Shown piece by piece: positions 21,801 through 28,774 of a stretch of DNA of 64,000 nucleotides (position 1 is its first letter; each line of letters begins with the position of its first letter). Made by a program: the position numbers and the translations under genes. Source of the DNA: Tubulanus polymorphus (Eukaryota; Nemertea; Palaeonemertea; Tubulaniformes; Tubulanidae); the NCBI RefSeq assembly GCF_964204645.1, contig NC_134030.1:1281855-1345854 (forward strand), given 5' to 3'. The notes under the pieces were generated by a model. The model ran no database searches and had not been told where the DNA came from. It saw nothing but the letters and a program-made list of their open reading frames with translations.

Positions 21801-24774
21801 ACCCCTGAAACCCTCCCTGGATCCGCGCCTATGATATCTCCTCAAAATCTAATAAAAACTTTCAATGAATTAATGCTGTAATGACGATATGTAGCCATCT
21901 GTCTATTTGAATGCATTTGCAAAAAGACAAAAAGAAATAGTAGCAGAATTTTGGCTAAAAGTTTAGAATACCCAAATTCAACATTGCTTGCAGCAGACGG
22001 AATTTCCGCCATTTTGGTTAACAGGGGATTCCCCCCTCCGGTACTTCCCATGATCAATAGTGTCTATGACGCGTTGCGTACGGAATGCCATGGAATTCCC
22101 TCACATGATTTATGATAATAATGTTTACTTGCATTCTGATTGGTTAAAATCGCGTGTAGTTTGAACGTAGGCAATGTTTACATTTGTAACGTCACCGGCG
22201 AGTCGCTGACATTAACGTAGTCATTGAGTTAACATTATCTTGCACTGAATGGTGATATCAATCGCATTCATTTTATAAATATTTTGAATATGAATTTGTT
22301 TTTATATATCAACTGCGAGTAACAGTGTTACGCTATTGAGTCTTAAGAGACAGCCTTTATGGACCTTATTGGTTGTTATAACTCACAAGCTGACTGAGTT
22401 AGCATTCTGGATCCATCAGATTAGTTACTTCTAGAAAATATGTTAGTCACATTTTCTGACTATATTCTGGAAAACAGTGGAAGCTTGTATCCACCCTAGA
22501 TTAGAACCAATCAGAATAGAACCAATCAGAATACACTATTTTACAGAAAATATATTTATGACAATTGCGTAAGGTTTTAGTAAAATAGTGTTTTTTCTCG
22601 AGTAGTTGCCGAAGAAGCATAAAAATTTGATTCAATTTCATTCAGATTTAAACAAACAAATCGAATTTCATTTCATTCAGCGCAAACTTCAAATCTAATT
22701 AAAATTTTGTTCAGTATGAATAAGTTGCAAATCATTGAGAGGAAAAAATAATTAATTGTGTTACTTTACAATCACAATTGTACTGTGTTTATCAAAACAG
22801 GAGACCACAGGACCTTTGGTCCTCTAGTATTCTTTTCCTAGTTATTCCAAAAACACTAAAACAGTCCAATCAGCGATCGCTGCCAGACCAACACGATTAC
22901 ATTGAAATCAAATTTAAGTAACATCAGGCGCCCCCTGTTGGAATAATATTCATAGCCGTAGCATCGAAACCATTCGACTTGTTGTTTAATGTATTTCTCT
23001 CTATTTTTATTTTACAGTGATGAACATTTTACAAGACTGTCCGTTTGGGGACTTGGTGGGGGAATTCAAAAGAAACTTGGTTCCCGATAGGATACCACCA
23101 CCGGTTAATCCTATGTCGCCCGCTGCTGCCCCTCCCCCACGTCCATTAAATTCGCCTCAGCAGCGGCCTGTCAGACAGCCGCCCCCGGCCGCCACTCGTT
23201 CGTCAGACAGAGTCCGGGGACGGCTGTTTGAAGGAGATCTGACGGAGGTAAGAATCTTTATTTGTTTTCATATTTTATTCAGGATATCAGTTGAAGTTCA
23301 GCAAATAAATTACCAGACCTGTAAACAGAAGAGTAGTCATAAATTTCCATTTGCGGGTAAAACCCCATAGTCGAAAACCTTCGGTTATTGATCTATATCT
23401 GCTTAAGACCAATGGTTGTACACACGAGTGCGAAAACTTATCGCTCAAACTTTGATTGTATCCATGGTAACGCGTACAGTATACTATGCGTGACTTACCG
23501 TTTTCTATCACTGGAATACAATACTGTTTTTGACCATGAGTGCCATCTGCGGCGGTCATAACGGACTGACTGGTGATTGGCTGAAATGCTCGTCTACCGT
23601 GGTGACGATTATTCGGTGTTACACGTGCAGCAGACACGTCCCTGAATATCTAACATTTGATTGTTGTAACTCATCGGGAAAAATATGTTTATGAGTCGAT
23701 TTTTTGTCGAAATTTTGTTCGGCAGAAAATTGGCTGCGTACGTCAAGAAGGCGGCTGATATTTGTATCGTGTGACCCCTCGTCCCGGTAATATGCCGACC
23801 CACGTACACCTGAGACCAGTTGCATAGTCAGAGCTTAGAATTAAGACCGTTTTAAGACCAACTTAGTTCTATAGCCAATCTAATAACTTAAGACCAGTCT
23901 TTAGATTTAAGACCACTTTTGGACTTAAGTCTTGACCATGGAATCGGCCCCAGATGCTTATTCCGCTGTATTGGATGCTGACGTGCTCGTGTCTTCCAGC
24001 AATGTTGTTATTCACCAAAAATATCATGTTTTGTTCGAATAACACAATTCATCTGAGTCTGGGTTTAACGGATGACACGTTCAAACAGAACTACAAAATC
24101 AATATCAGAAGTCCTTTTATATTGAAACGGTCCCAGAAGTCCCTGTTATAATGGGTACTTTTTCAAAAAAAGTAACGAGAACTCCGATGGCTTTCCGTAT
24201 CGGTAAAAACTAACTATTTCTATGAGCGTCACTCGTAGATTTACCGAAACGCCACCTTGTGACACGATATCCTAACTACGTATAGGTGTTTTATTTGCTG
24301 AATCGCTGGTTTCTCATTCTCATTTTTTAAACTTGTGTTTAATTTTATACTAAACAAATTTTTCACTTTTTCTCTTTACAGACACGACCACCGCCAAAAA
24401 AAACTAGAACAAAAAGGAAAAGAAAAGTTGCGGTCGTCGTGGCTCCGCAGGGAGGAGGAGCAAGAGTGGTCCCGGCGGATGGTGCGGCTGACGAAGGTAA
24501 TCGGGAGGAAGGGGAGGGGATAAATAGGAAGCGGCCGAGGAGGGATGGTGGTGGGGCTGGGGATGGTGCGGGTCCTGCTCCTCCTGCTCCTCCATCCGTA
24601 TCTCGGGCGGTCACTCGTTCACTCGCCAAAAAGCTGGCGAGTGAACGAGTGGCCCGAGAGGTAGAGGTGGTGGCCCGACATACGGATGGAATGTGGGAGG
24701 AGCGGCTTCGTTCGGGGACAATTCCGGATTTGTTAACTGATTTAAAAAATATTCTTTCAGTGAAGGGATATTAG
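8578..24774 (+). CDS. Nine-coding-exon gene for a 341-aa low-complexity, probably nuclear protein; family unknown
   Basis: Exons 8575-8640 (ATG at 8578), 9804-9887, 10298-10336, 10713-10739, 12601-12639, 12850-12934, 21172-21237, 23018-23247 and 24382-24774 are all bounded by AG acceptors and GTAAG donors and join in phase to 1026 coding bases ending in TAG. In order the protein has a short basic N-terminus (MPKAMKKTRGAG), a glutamine run, Pro/Thr/Ser linkers, a serine run, a compact segment (RAFRREEFVRIFLPE then LQDCPFGDLVGEF), a proline-rich stretch, two basic clusters (TRTKRKRK and NRKRPRR, nuclear-localisation-like) and a predicted helical C-terminus ending ILSVKGY. Cysteine is nearly absent and there is no signal peptide or membrane segment. 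I recognise no family; a nuclear scaffold or regulatory role is inference. An inverted, rearranged paralogue lies on the - strand at 49868-57768. Confidence 0.72.
8703..8816. mobile_element. Small inverted-repeat element (MITE-like)
   Basis: CTGGGTCCAGTTTCACAAA at the left is mirrored by TTTGTGAAACTAGGCCCTG at the right, about 114 bp overall, with an internal near-palindrome around ATCGATTTAAG. It lies in the first coding intron. A similar end type (gggtttcataga / tctatgaaacc) bounds the element at 18356-18508. Confidence 0.6.
8822..9803. repeat. Intron with a ~430-bp partial direct duplication
   Basis: Segments around 8840-9110 and 9270-9660 resemble each other in the same order: AAAAAAT...TCGTTA/ACGTT, TTTCTGGATC, TCTCTAAAA, TTTGCATTGTTT, CTGGT(C/T)GCTATGGAAAC and a later ATGGCAACAG/GTGGCAACAG. 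No exon signal was found in it. Confidence 0.55.
9804..9887 (+). CDS. Exon B: polyglutamine exon
   Basis: TTTTATAG acceptor; 28 codons encoding GTA, about 16 glutamines from mixed CAG/CAA codons, then KFDISMSGID; GTAAGT donor. Phase 0 at both ends. In the inverted locus the same segment (FDISMSGID) is fused directly to exon A without an intron (55598-55726). Homology to that copy continues into the following intron to about 10200. Confidence 0.75.
10298..10336 (+). CDS. Exon C: 13-codon Pro/Thr linker
   Basis: TTTTCAG acceptor, FLPTTPPSGTSTP, GTAAGT donor; phase 0 at both ends. No counterpart was found in the inverted locus, where homology stops in the preceding intron. Confidence 0.65.
10713..10739 (+). 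CDS. Exon D: 9-codon micro-exon
   Basis: TTATCTTTACAG acceptor, DLSPIQHVD, GTAAGA donor; 27 bases, phase 0. It is very short, so it depends on the good flanking splice sites and on phase agreement with the neighbours. Confidence 0.55.
10740..12600. other. Intron D-E with a small inverted-repeat element
   Basis: No exon seen. GGGATACCCGC near 11541 is mirrored by GCGGGTATCCC near 11836, suggesting an element of about 310 bp at 11539-11848; the motif CCTCGATTGCCACAGT lies just inside its right end. Sequence at about 12245-12330 recurs inverted near 53350-53430 and 54310-54400. Confidence 0.5.
12601..12639 (+). CDS. Exon E: RQFASQARSPSLN
   Basis: TCATTTCTAG acceptor, 13 codons, GTAAGT donor, phase 0. 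The inverted locus contains an almost identical exon at 54027-54065, a fused version at 54481-54595, and a degenerate version near 52360. Confidence 0.75.
12850..12934 (+). CDS. Exon F: polyserine exon
   Basis: CTATTTACAG acceptor; LSNN, an AGC-encoded serine run, then APLPPETPPDLQAR; GTAAGT donor after one extra base (phase 1). The AGC array would read as polyQ or polyA in other frames; the serine frame is fixed by phase agreement with exons E and G. The homologous exon at 53503-53854 is expanded roughly fourfold. Confidence 0.72.
13390..13800 (+). pseudogene. GC-richer fragment, possibly DIRS gag remnant
   Basis: This block is clearly less AT-rich than its surroundings and gives fragmentary readings with a cysteine-containing piece (GPDYVLCSSCW) and later SADVPIDVSISEHHSGRRLY in another frame. 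It lies upstream, in the same orientation, of the recognisable DIRS reverse transcriptase at 17950-18716. Assignment to the gag region of the same element is inference; the frames are broken by stops. Confidence 0.3.
13815..14718. repeat. GGTCCGGTCCAGGCATCAC minisatellite, left part
   Basis: Alternating units of about 38-70 bp contain GGTCCGGTCCAGGCATCACC, GGGTACTGAACATCC and, in longer units, AGCTTCGAGAACTGG. Units lack frequent stops, so spurious ORFs appear on both strands. The array resumes at 15922 after an inserted element. Confidence 0.9.
14717..15921. mobile_element. ~1.2-kb inverted-repeat DNA element inserted in the minisatellite
   Basis: The left end CAGGGTTCGTCG is matched by an inverted right end CAATGAACCCTG, and each end is followed inwards by reiterated CTTGAAA / GGCTTGAATTT blocks. 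A 5-bp CTGAA flanks both sides, but because the target is a tandem repeat the true target duplication is uncertain. Such CAGGGTT ends with cttgaa-rich subterminal repeats are known from non-autonomous hAT-type elements. No transposase ORF is present. Confidence 0.65.
15922..16180. repeat. Right part of the split minisatellite
   Basis: The same GGTCCGGTCCAGGCATCACC units continue after the insertion for about 250 bp. Confidence 0.85.
16195..16525. repeat. 35-bp tandem repeat (GTCGAGGGACCGTTTAGGAA), about 5-6 copies
   Basis: The array starts after an Arg/Ser-coding stretch (about 16237-16300; one frame reads ARSPSRRSRSRDYD). DIRS gag proteins commonly end in an RS-rich tail, so this may be part of the same decayed element with local amplification. 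Confidence 0.75.
16715..17130. repeat. ~160-bp tandem repeat, 2.6 copies plus degenerate fourth
   Basis: Units beginning ATGAGCCTTATTG at about 16715, 16872 and 17032 each contain GTCATCCAAGATGGCCGCCA. A diverged fourth unit continues to about 17300. CAAGATGGCCGCC resembles the YY1 core but is here simply part of the repeat. Confidence 0.85.
17440..18716 (+). pseudogene. Decayed DIRS-type retrotransposon, reverse transcriptase region
   Basis: Broken frames on the + strand give, in order: an upstream linker with ALKDLAKKRAIEPVRDEATS (about 17975), the SLDLKDV motif (about 18187) followed after a frameshift by VPIHPKSHQF and RRQFQFRSLPVGLSTA, and, after an inserted small element, VYLDDWLLVPNS (about 18523). 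The order and the YLDDWL catalytic motif fit reverse transcriptases of DIRS-like tyrosine-recombinase retroelements. No intact RNase H, methyltransferase or recombinase domain is visible. Multiple stops and frameshifts make it non-functional. It sits inside the F-G intron in the gene's own orientation. Confidence 0.8.
18356..18508. mobile_element. ~153-bp inverted-repeat element inserted in the DIRS remnant
   Basis: CTCCAGGGCTGGGTTTCATA at the left mirrors TATGAAACCGGGTCCTGGAG at the right. It separates the FRSLPVGLSTA and YLDDWL motifs of the reverse transcriptase, so it inserted after the retroelement. Confidence 0.7.
18717..19156. other. No gene seen
   Basis: Possibly the tail of the DIRS remnant for the first hundred bases (GTCGACGCC-like, GC-richer), then AT-rich intron up to the 63-bp satellite. 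Confidence 0.4.
19157..20714. repeat. 63-bp satellite, about 25 copies
   Basis: The unit starts CAATTCCAGTAAGTCAGGTT and contains TAGGGAATAGATATTTAAAC. Because 63 is a multiple of three and the unit lacks stops on the - strand, it gives long artificial - strand ORFs (up to 300 codons of LYHIGFISRFKYLFPKPDLLE-type 21-residue repeats, two frames at once). Few point variants and no indels were noticed. Confidence 0.95.
20715..21171. other. End of intron F-G
   Basis: Includes a GC-richer patch (about 20830-21010) with CGCCCG and GCCGGTG motifs but no ORF; then AT-rich sequence leading to the exon G acceptor. Confidence 0.4.
21172..21237 (+). CDS. Exon G: RAFRREEFVRIFLPE
   Basis: TTTGTTTTACAG acceptor, 66 bases entering in phase 1 and leaving in phase 1. 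It encodes LAFRLSRAFRREEFVRIFLP. It is closely matched by the - strand exon at 50301-50369, where most differences are conservative (RIFLPE against RLFLPK), suggesting selection on this segment. Confidence 0.78.
21297..21831. mobile_element. ~535-bp inverted-repeat element in intron G-H
   Basis: AGGCACGGATCCAGG at the left mirrors CCTGGATCCGCGCCT at the right. The paralogous intron at about 50230-50290 on the - strand is an empty site: there GTGACGTGTGTCACTGATAA runs straight into CAAAATCTAATAA, the sequences that flank this element. No transposase ORF, so it is non-autonomous. Confidence 0.75.
21832..23017. other. Remainder of intron G-H
   Basis: No exon. Its last 90 bases (GTAGCATCGAAACCATTCGA, then TTTATTTTACAG) are conserved in the inverted paralogue upstream of the 50022 exon, as expected for a shared 3' splice region. 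Confidence 0.5.
23018..23247 (+). CDS. Exon H: LQDCPFGDLVGEF and proline-rich linker
   Basis: 230 bases, phase 1 in and phase 0 out. It begins LMNILQDCPFGDLVGEFKRN and continues into a Pro/Ala/Arg-rich stretch (PPVNPMSPAAAPPP, RQPPPAATRSSDRV) ending GRLFEGDLTE before a GTAAGA donor. The paralogous exon on the - strand (50022 downwards) keeps the first half but meets a stop after QQRPIR. Confidence 0.78.
23248..24381. other. Intron H-I with a small inverted-repeat element
   Basis: At about 23811-23953 the sequences CATAGTCAGAGCTTAGAATT and its imperfect mirror (ACTTAAGTCTTGACCATGG) bracket several AAGACC repeats, MITE-like. Otherwise no gene signal. Confidence 0.45.
24382..24774 (+). CDS. Exon I: terminal exon with two basic clusters
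   Basis: TCTCTTTACAG acceptor; 130 codons plus TAG. It starts TRPPPKKTRTKRKRK, continues through a Gly/Ala/Glu-rich low-complexity stretch, NRKRPRRDGGG and PAPPAPPS, then a likely helical region (TRSLAKKLASERVAREVEVV, then LLTDLKNILSVKGY). Markedly GC-richer than neighbouring DNA. Three damaged copies are on the - strand (57396-57768, 56718-57066 and a fragment at 53225-53345). Confidence 0.8.
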   Translation, partial: TRPPPKKTRTKRKRKVAVVVAPQGGGARVVPADGAADEGNREEGEGINRKRPRRDGGGAGDGAGPAPPAPPSVSRAVTRSLAKKLASERVAREVEVVARHTDGMWEERLRSGTIPDLLTDLKNILSVKGY

Positions 24775-24829
24775 GTGCCTTGAACGCATGAGTCGTTCAT
24801 GCGCGCCTAATATGCCTTCACTGAAAAAA
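24756..24829. repeat. ~70-bp imperfect palindrome spanning the stop codon
   Basis: TTCAGTGAAGGGATATTAGG at the left is mirrored by GCCTAATATGCCTTCACTGAA, with GAACGCATGA...TCATGCG in the centre. It covers the last codons, the stop and early 3' UTR of the main gene. The - strand copies at 57357-57425 and 53222-53283 keep it; that at 56700 has lost half. Confidence 0.8.
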
Positions 24830-24869
24830 AATCAACTATAACATGTACCACATATTTTTTGATTTAATA

Positions 24870-25110
24870 TTAGTCCAATTCCACAATTATTTCGGCTTTC
24901 AATAGTGTCTTCAATTCTTTAAAGCCCAAAGCACCTTTTTGACTCAACATCCAGTATGAAGGTGGCCGGGAATCGGGCCTGTTTTCTTCCATTTTTGTAT
25001 CCCGCCCAGCATACTGGTTGTTGACTCGAAAAGGTGCTCGCTCTGGGAGCTTATCAAAGGCAGGTGATGGGAAAGGTGCCATCACACACTCTCCTTTGAT
25101 AAGTTTCCTA
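24870..25110 (-). CDS. Convergent ORF, possible terminal exon (hypothetical)
   Basis: On the - strand an open frame (ATG at 25082 or further upstream) encodes APFPSPAFDKLPERAPF and later SYWMLSQKGALGFKELKTLL, ending IIVELD then TAA. Composition looks protein-like and it ends about 100 bp from the main gene's stop, tail to tail. The segment is copied in inverted orientation at about 53030-53180, where a 4-base change breaks this frame. It could be a genuine neighbouring gene or a transposon relic; I recognise no family. Confidence 0.35.
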
Positions 25111-25400
25111 GAGTGTCACGGGCTTTAACGGGTTGAATTCACTATAATACCAATTTTCCAAAATCAATTTAATTTCTTTCAGGCCATTCTTTTTCCATGT
25201 TTTTCTGGTACATGTTATGGTTGATTTCCATTTTCGAAAATCCGGAATTGAAGCCGTTCGAAGTCGGGGGGATGGTGGTGGGGTTGGGTTAGTTTAGGGT
25301 TCCTCTCTGATTACCTTCTTTAGCTCATCATCCGTGCAGGTGGCGCTTGCTCTTCTAGCCGGTGTTCCCTGGGGTAAACATTTTAAATTTAAAAAATCAA
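25111..25400. other. Intergenic, nothing seen
   Basis: AT-rich with a short G-rich patch (GGGGGGATGGTGGTGGGG) near 25266; no gene or repeat. Confidence 0.4.
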
Positions 25401-25419
25401 AAATAAAAAAAAAATTATA

Positions 25420-25870
25420 AAATCTTTAAAAATCTCATCTCATTTCATCCAATTCATTTATTTGCGGGTGCGATCCCTATCGCACCCATTCATGTCATTC
25501 ATCCAAAAAAAATAAAAAACTAAAAACGAAAAAAAAATATTAAAATTAAAAAATCTCATCTCATTTCATCCAATTTATTTGCGGGTGCGATTCCTATCGC
25601 ACCCATTCATGTCATTCATCCAAAAAAAAATAAAAAACTAAAAACGAAAAAAAAATATAAAAATTAAAAAATCTCATCTCATTTCATCCAATTTATTTAT
25701 TTGCGGGTGCGATTCCTATCGCACCCATTCATGTCATTCATCAAAAAAAAATTAAAACTAAAAACGAAAAAAAATATAAAAATTAAAAAAATCTCATCTC
25801 ATTTCATCCAATTTATTTATTTGCGGGTGCGATTCCTATCGCACCCATTCATGTCATTCATCCAAAAAAA
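25420..25870. repeat. ~120-bp tandem array of hairpins, four copies
   Basis: Each unit has ATCTCATCTCATTTCATCCA, then GGGTGCGAT-TCCT-ATCGCACCC, a perfect 9-bp stem with a 4-base loop at about 25466, 25583, 25705 and 25825, then an A-rich tract. Stem bases are conserved between copies while the A-rich tract varies. Confidence 0.9.
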
Positions 25871-26129
25871 ATTTAAAAACTAGAAATTAAAGTTCTAAGT
25901 TTGTTGTTAGATTCTATTGAAAGAACGTTGTAAAGTTCTTAATTTGTCGTAAAAAACGTTAGAAAAAAAGAACTTCTTAAAGTTCTCAATCTGCCGTAAA
26001 ATGCAATTGAAAAGATTATAACTCACATGAAAATTAAAAAGATAAAATAATTGATAAATAATCATTAATAAAAATTGAACTTTGGTCTCGCAATGTTTCC
26101 CCGTTATGCATTTTTTACTCGTCGTCAAA

Positions 26130-26735
26130 CATCGGCAGCTCATCGTCGATACTCGCAGCTCGATACACACCAGCAGCTTGTCGTCGATACACACCAGCAG
26201 CTCGATACACACCAGCAGCTTGTCGTCGATACTCACCAGCAGCTCGATACACACCAGCAGTTCGTCATCGATACACACCAGCAGTTCGTCGTCGATACAC
26301 ACCAGCAGCTCGATACACACCAGCAGTTCGTCATCTATACACACCAGCAGTTTGTCGTCGATACACACCAGCAGTTCGTCGTCGATACACACCAGCAGTT
26401 CGTCGTCGATACACACCAGCAGTTGGATACACACCAACAGCTCGATACTCAGCAGCAGTTTGATACACACCAGCAGCTCTTCGATACATACCAGCAGTTC
26501 GTCGTCGATACACACCAGAAGCTCGATACACACCAGCAGCTCGTCGTCGATACACACCAGCAGTTCGTCGTCGATACACACCAGCAGCTCGTCGTCGATA
26601 CACACCAGCCGCTCGATACTCACAGCTCGATACACACCAGCAGCTCGTCGATACACACCAGCAGCTCGATACTCACCAGCAGCTCGATACACACCAGCAG
26701 CTCGTCGTCGATACACACCAGCAGCTTGATACCAA
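26130..26735. repeat. CAGCAG/TCGTCGATACACAC minisatellite
   Basis: Units of 18-24 bp built from GATACACACCAGCAG plus one or two GTC(G/A)TC blocks. Unit lengths are multiples of three, so several frames stay open on both strands (up to about 270 codons, for example DTHQQL repeats or VCIDDELL repeats). No splice or promoter evidence supports translation. Confidence 0.9.
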
Positions 26736-26739
26736 AACA

Positions 26740-27695
26740 GCTTTTAGCTGGTGAAAACCTACCCCCCATCGGGGTTAAACATGATCAAGCTATTATTCTA
26801 GGAATATAACTGTTGCAAGGGAAGTTAAGATTCATTATATCCTAAACTTGATACAAAGAGATTATTGCTAATTATGAATTTCAAGGGTTTAAAAACTGAT
26901 TTAAAAATCTTGAAAGACGCTCGGTCTCACTAGAGATTTTCATCTTAAAGATTTATTGTCCTCTTACTATTGTTTAGGTGATCTATAATTTGGTAAATGC
27001 TGCTGTTGGAAAGATGCCAGAAGAAAGTTGATTCGTGCACATCTTCACTTCACGTATTTATTGCACAAGGCGCCGACTTGCACCTGCACTACACCATTCA
27101 CACTTCACCACTTCTGCACCTTTATCAATTAATTCTGGCATCTATTTGAAAATTACTTTAAACATCAGATCTCAAACTGAAACATTGAGGTATTGAATTT
27201 CAAACTGAAATATCGAGCTATCGAATCTCGATCTCAAATGTTTACTGGAAGCCATATTTGATGTTGTATTATTCATCATAGATTGTTTAGTGTTTTCTGG
27301 CATATGCGGGCCATTTAAGATGGTCAGATAAATTCCCCGGTGGAAAATATATCTCGTGGAAGAGTCATGGAAATGAAAAATATCTTATGTAGATGTGAAG
27401 TTAGGAACCTTGCAACAGTTATTCCACCTGAGGATAATTTGATATAAGATGAATCAGTTATTGGATCATTTAACTGAAGCCAAATATAGTGAAAAATCTT
27501 AGTAAAAATTTGTCTCGAACTACAATTGAAAGGACTTATCACAGTTCTAATTCGACTCTAGGTGCGTTCAGAAGAACTTCTTAACAGTGAAAAAACTTGA
27601 CTAAAAATCAGGAATCGACCCTGTTCATTGATAAGATTTGATCTTTATTTGAAGATTAAGAATCAAACTCGCTAATTCACAATTTTTGGTAGTAA
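26740..27695. other. Intergenic, nothing supported
   Basis: AT-rich. AACTTTGGTCTCGCAATG-type simple sequence and short ORFs only. Confidence 0.35.
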
Positions 27696-27699
27696 ATAC

Positions 27700-27912
27700 T
27701 GTTGATCCATCATATTCGCAGCCCCCCGTGGGCTTACCAATCCATCATACGTGCAGCCACTTTGCGCTTACCAGTCTATCATACTCGCAGCCCCAGTGGG
27801 CTTTTCGATCCATCATACGTGCAGCCCCCGTGGGCTTACCAGTCCATCATACTCGCAGCCCCAGTGGGCTTATCAATCCATCATACGCGCAGCCCCCTTG
27901 GGCTTATCAATG
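27700..27912. repeat. 34-bp tandem repeat, about 6 copies
   Basis: Units contain CCATCATACTCGCAGCCCC and GTGGGCTTACCA; two short + strand ORFs across it are repeat artefacts. Confidence 0.85.
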
Positions 27913-28094
27913 AGAAACATTCAGACATAGTAACCGTTTTACTCGTGCTTTTCAACGACACCGTCTTATCACTCTGTAGAACGGCGATCGCAGCGTGAAA
28001 TTTGTAATCGTATTTCTCCGCTGAATTTGAATATTTGATACGCGACGCGCGTGATTGAAGCTTTGTTTATGTTCGTGCTTGCCGCGATGAATTG

Positions 28095-28379
28095 TCATAA
28101 ATATATCCTCCGTACAGGAGGACCATGAAAAGGTTTGAAGGGATCCCTAGTTAGCGCTTGTCCAGGTTTGGCTCTGGACCCGCTTGTTCGACTAGGCATC
28201 TTGTTGGAAATTTTGTCGACTGAAACTTCCGTAACTTTCGTTTTAGACCTCGCTGCTCGAAGAGCCGTTGCTGCGTCGGTTACTGTCATGCTTCGGCACA
28301 ATTTTGAACGATTGTTGGAAACCGCCTTGTTCTTCTGCTGCAGATGTTGACTGTGTCGTACCCACAGTAAAGTAGCCAT
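28095..28379 (-). CDS. Possible single-exon small gene, 94 aa (hypothetical)
   Basis: ATG with a good context (TTTAAGATGGC) opens 94 codons: MATLLWVRHSQHLQQKN, a basic middle (SKTKVTEVSVDKISNKMPSR) and PFKPFHGPPVRRIYL then TAA. The block 27950-28380 is less AT-rich than its surroundings. The opposite strand also has a 71-codon ORF, so strand is uncertain. No family recognised; no neighbours to help. Confidence 0.35.
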   Translation of the reverse strand: MATLLWVRHSQHLQQKNKAVSNNRSKLCRSMTVTDAATALRAARSKTKVTEVSVDKISNKMPSRTSGSRAKPGQALTRDPFKPFHGPPVRRIYL

Positions 28380-28774
28380 CTTAAATTCAAATAGTTTCGG
28401 ACATTTGAGGTCCTCATCAACTCCGAGTCTTCATTCAACTGCAGTTACTGCCATTTGCCAGTGTCTGATGTAGAAGTTCTGACTTGACATTTTGATTTTC
28501 AGAATTAAGACCTTTTTTCTATTAAAGAAATTAGATATTGGTTAAAAAGAAATTAGATATTGGTTAAAAAACAAGTGAATAATTGTTTGTAAGAAAAAAG
28601 AAAATCATGTTAGAAAAAAATATAGATGTAAAAAAATATAGATGTAAGAAAAAAAAAGTATATTGTAAATCGACGAGACGACAGAACCAGCATCAGCAAC
28701 AACAACATCAGAGGAAGCAGTAACCAGTTATTTATCAGCTCCATAAATTACTGAAACGAAATCCACAACTCGGA
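28380..28774. other. No gene seen
   Basis: AT-rich, with A-rich tracts (about 28555-28665) and then a short CAGCAACAACAACATCAG patch leading into the exon-like tandem modules. Confidence 0.35.

Noticed and set aside
25907-26809. ORFs of 269, 244 and 215 codons (DTHQQL, SSIHTS and VCIDDELL repeats)
   Set aside because: Frame-open minisatellite with 3n units; three frames on two strands are open together.
27686-27998. ORFs over the 34-bp repeat
   Set aside because: Two overlapping frames of the same tandem repeat.
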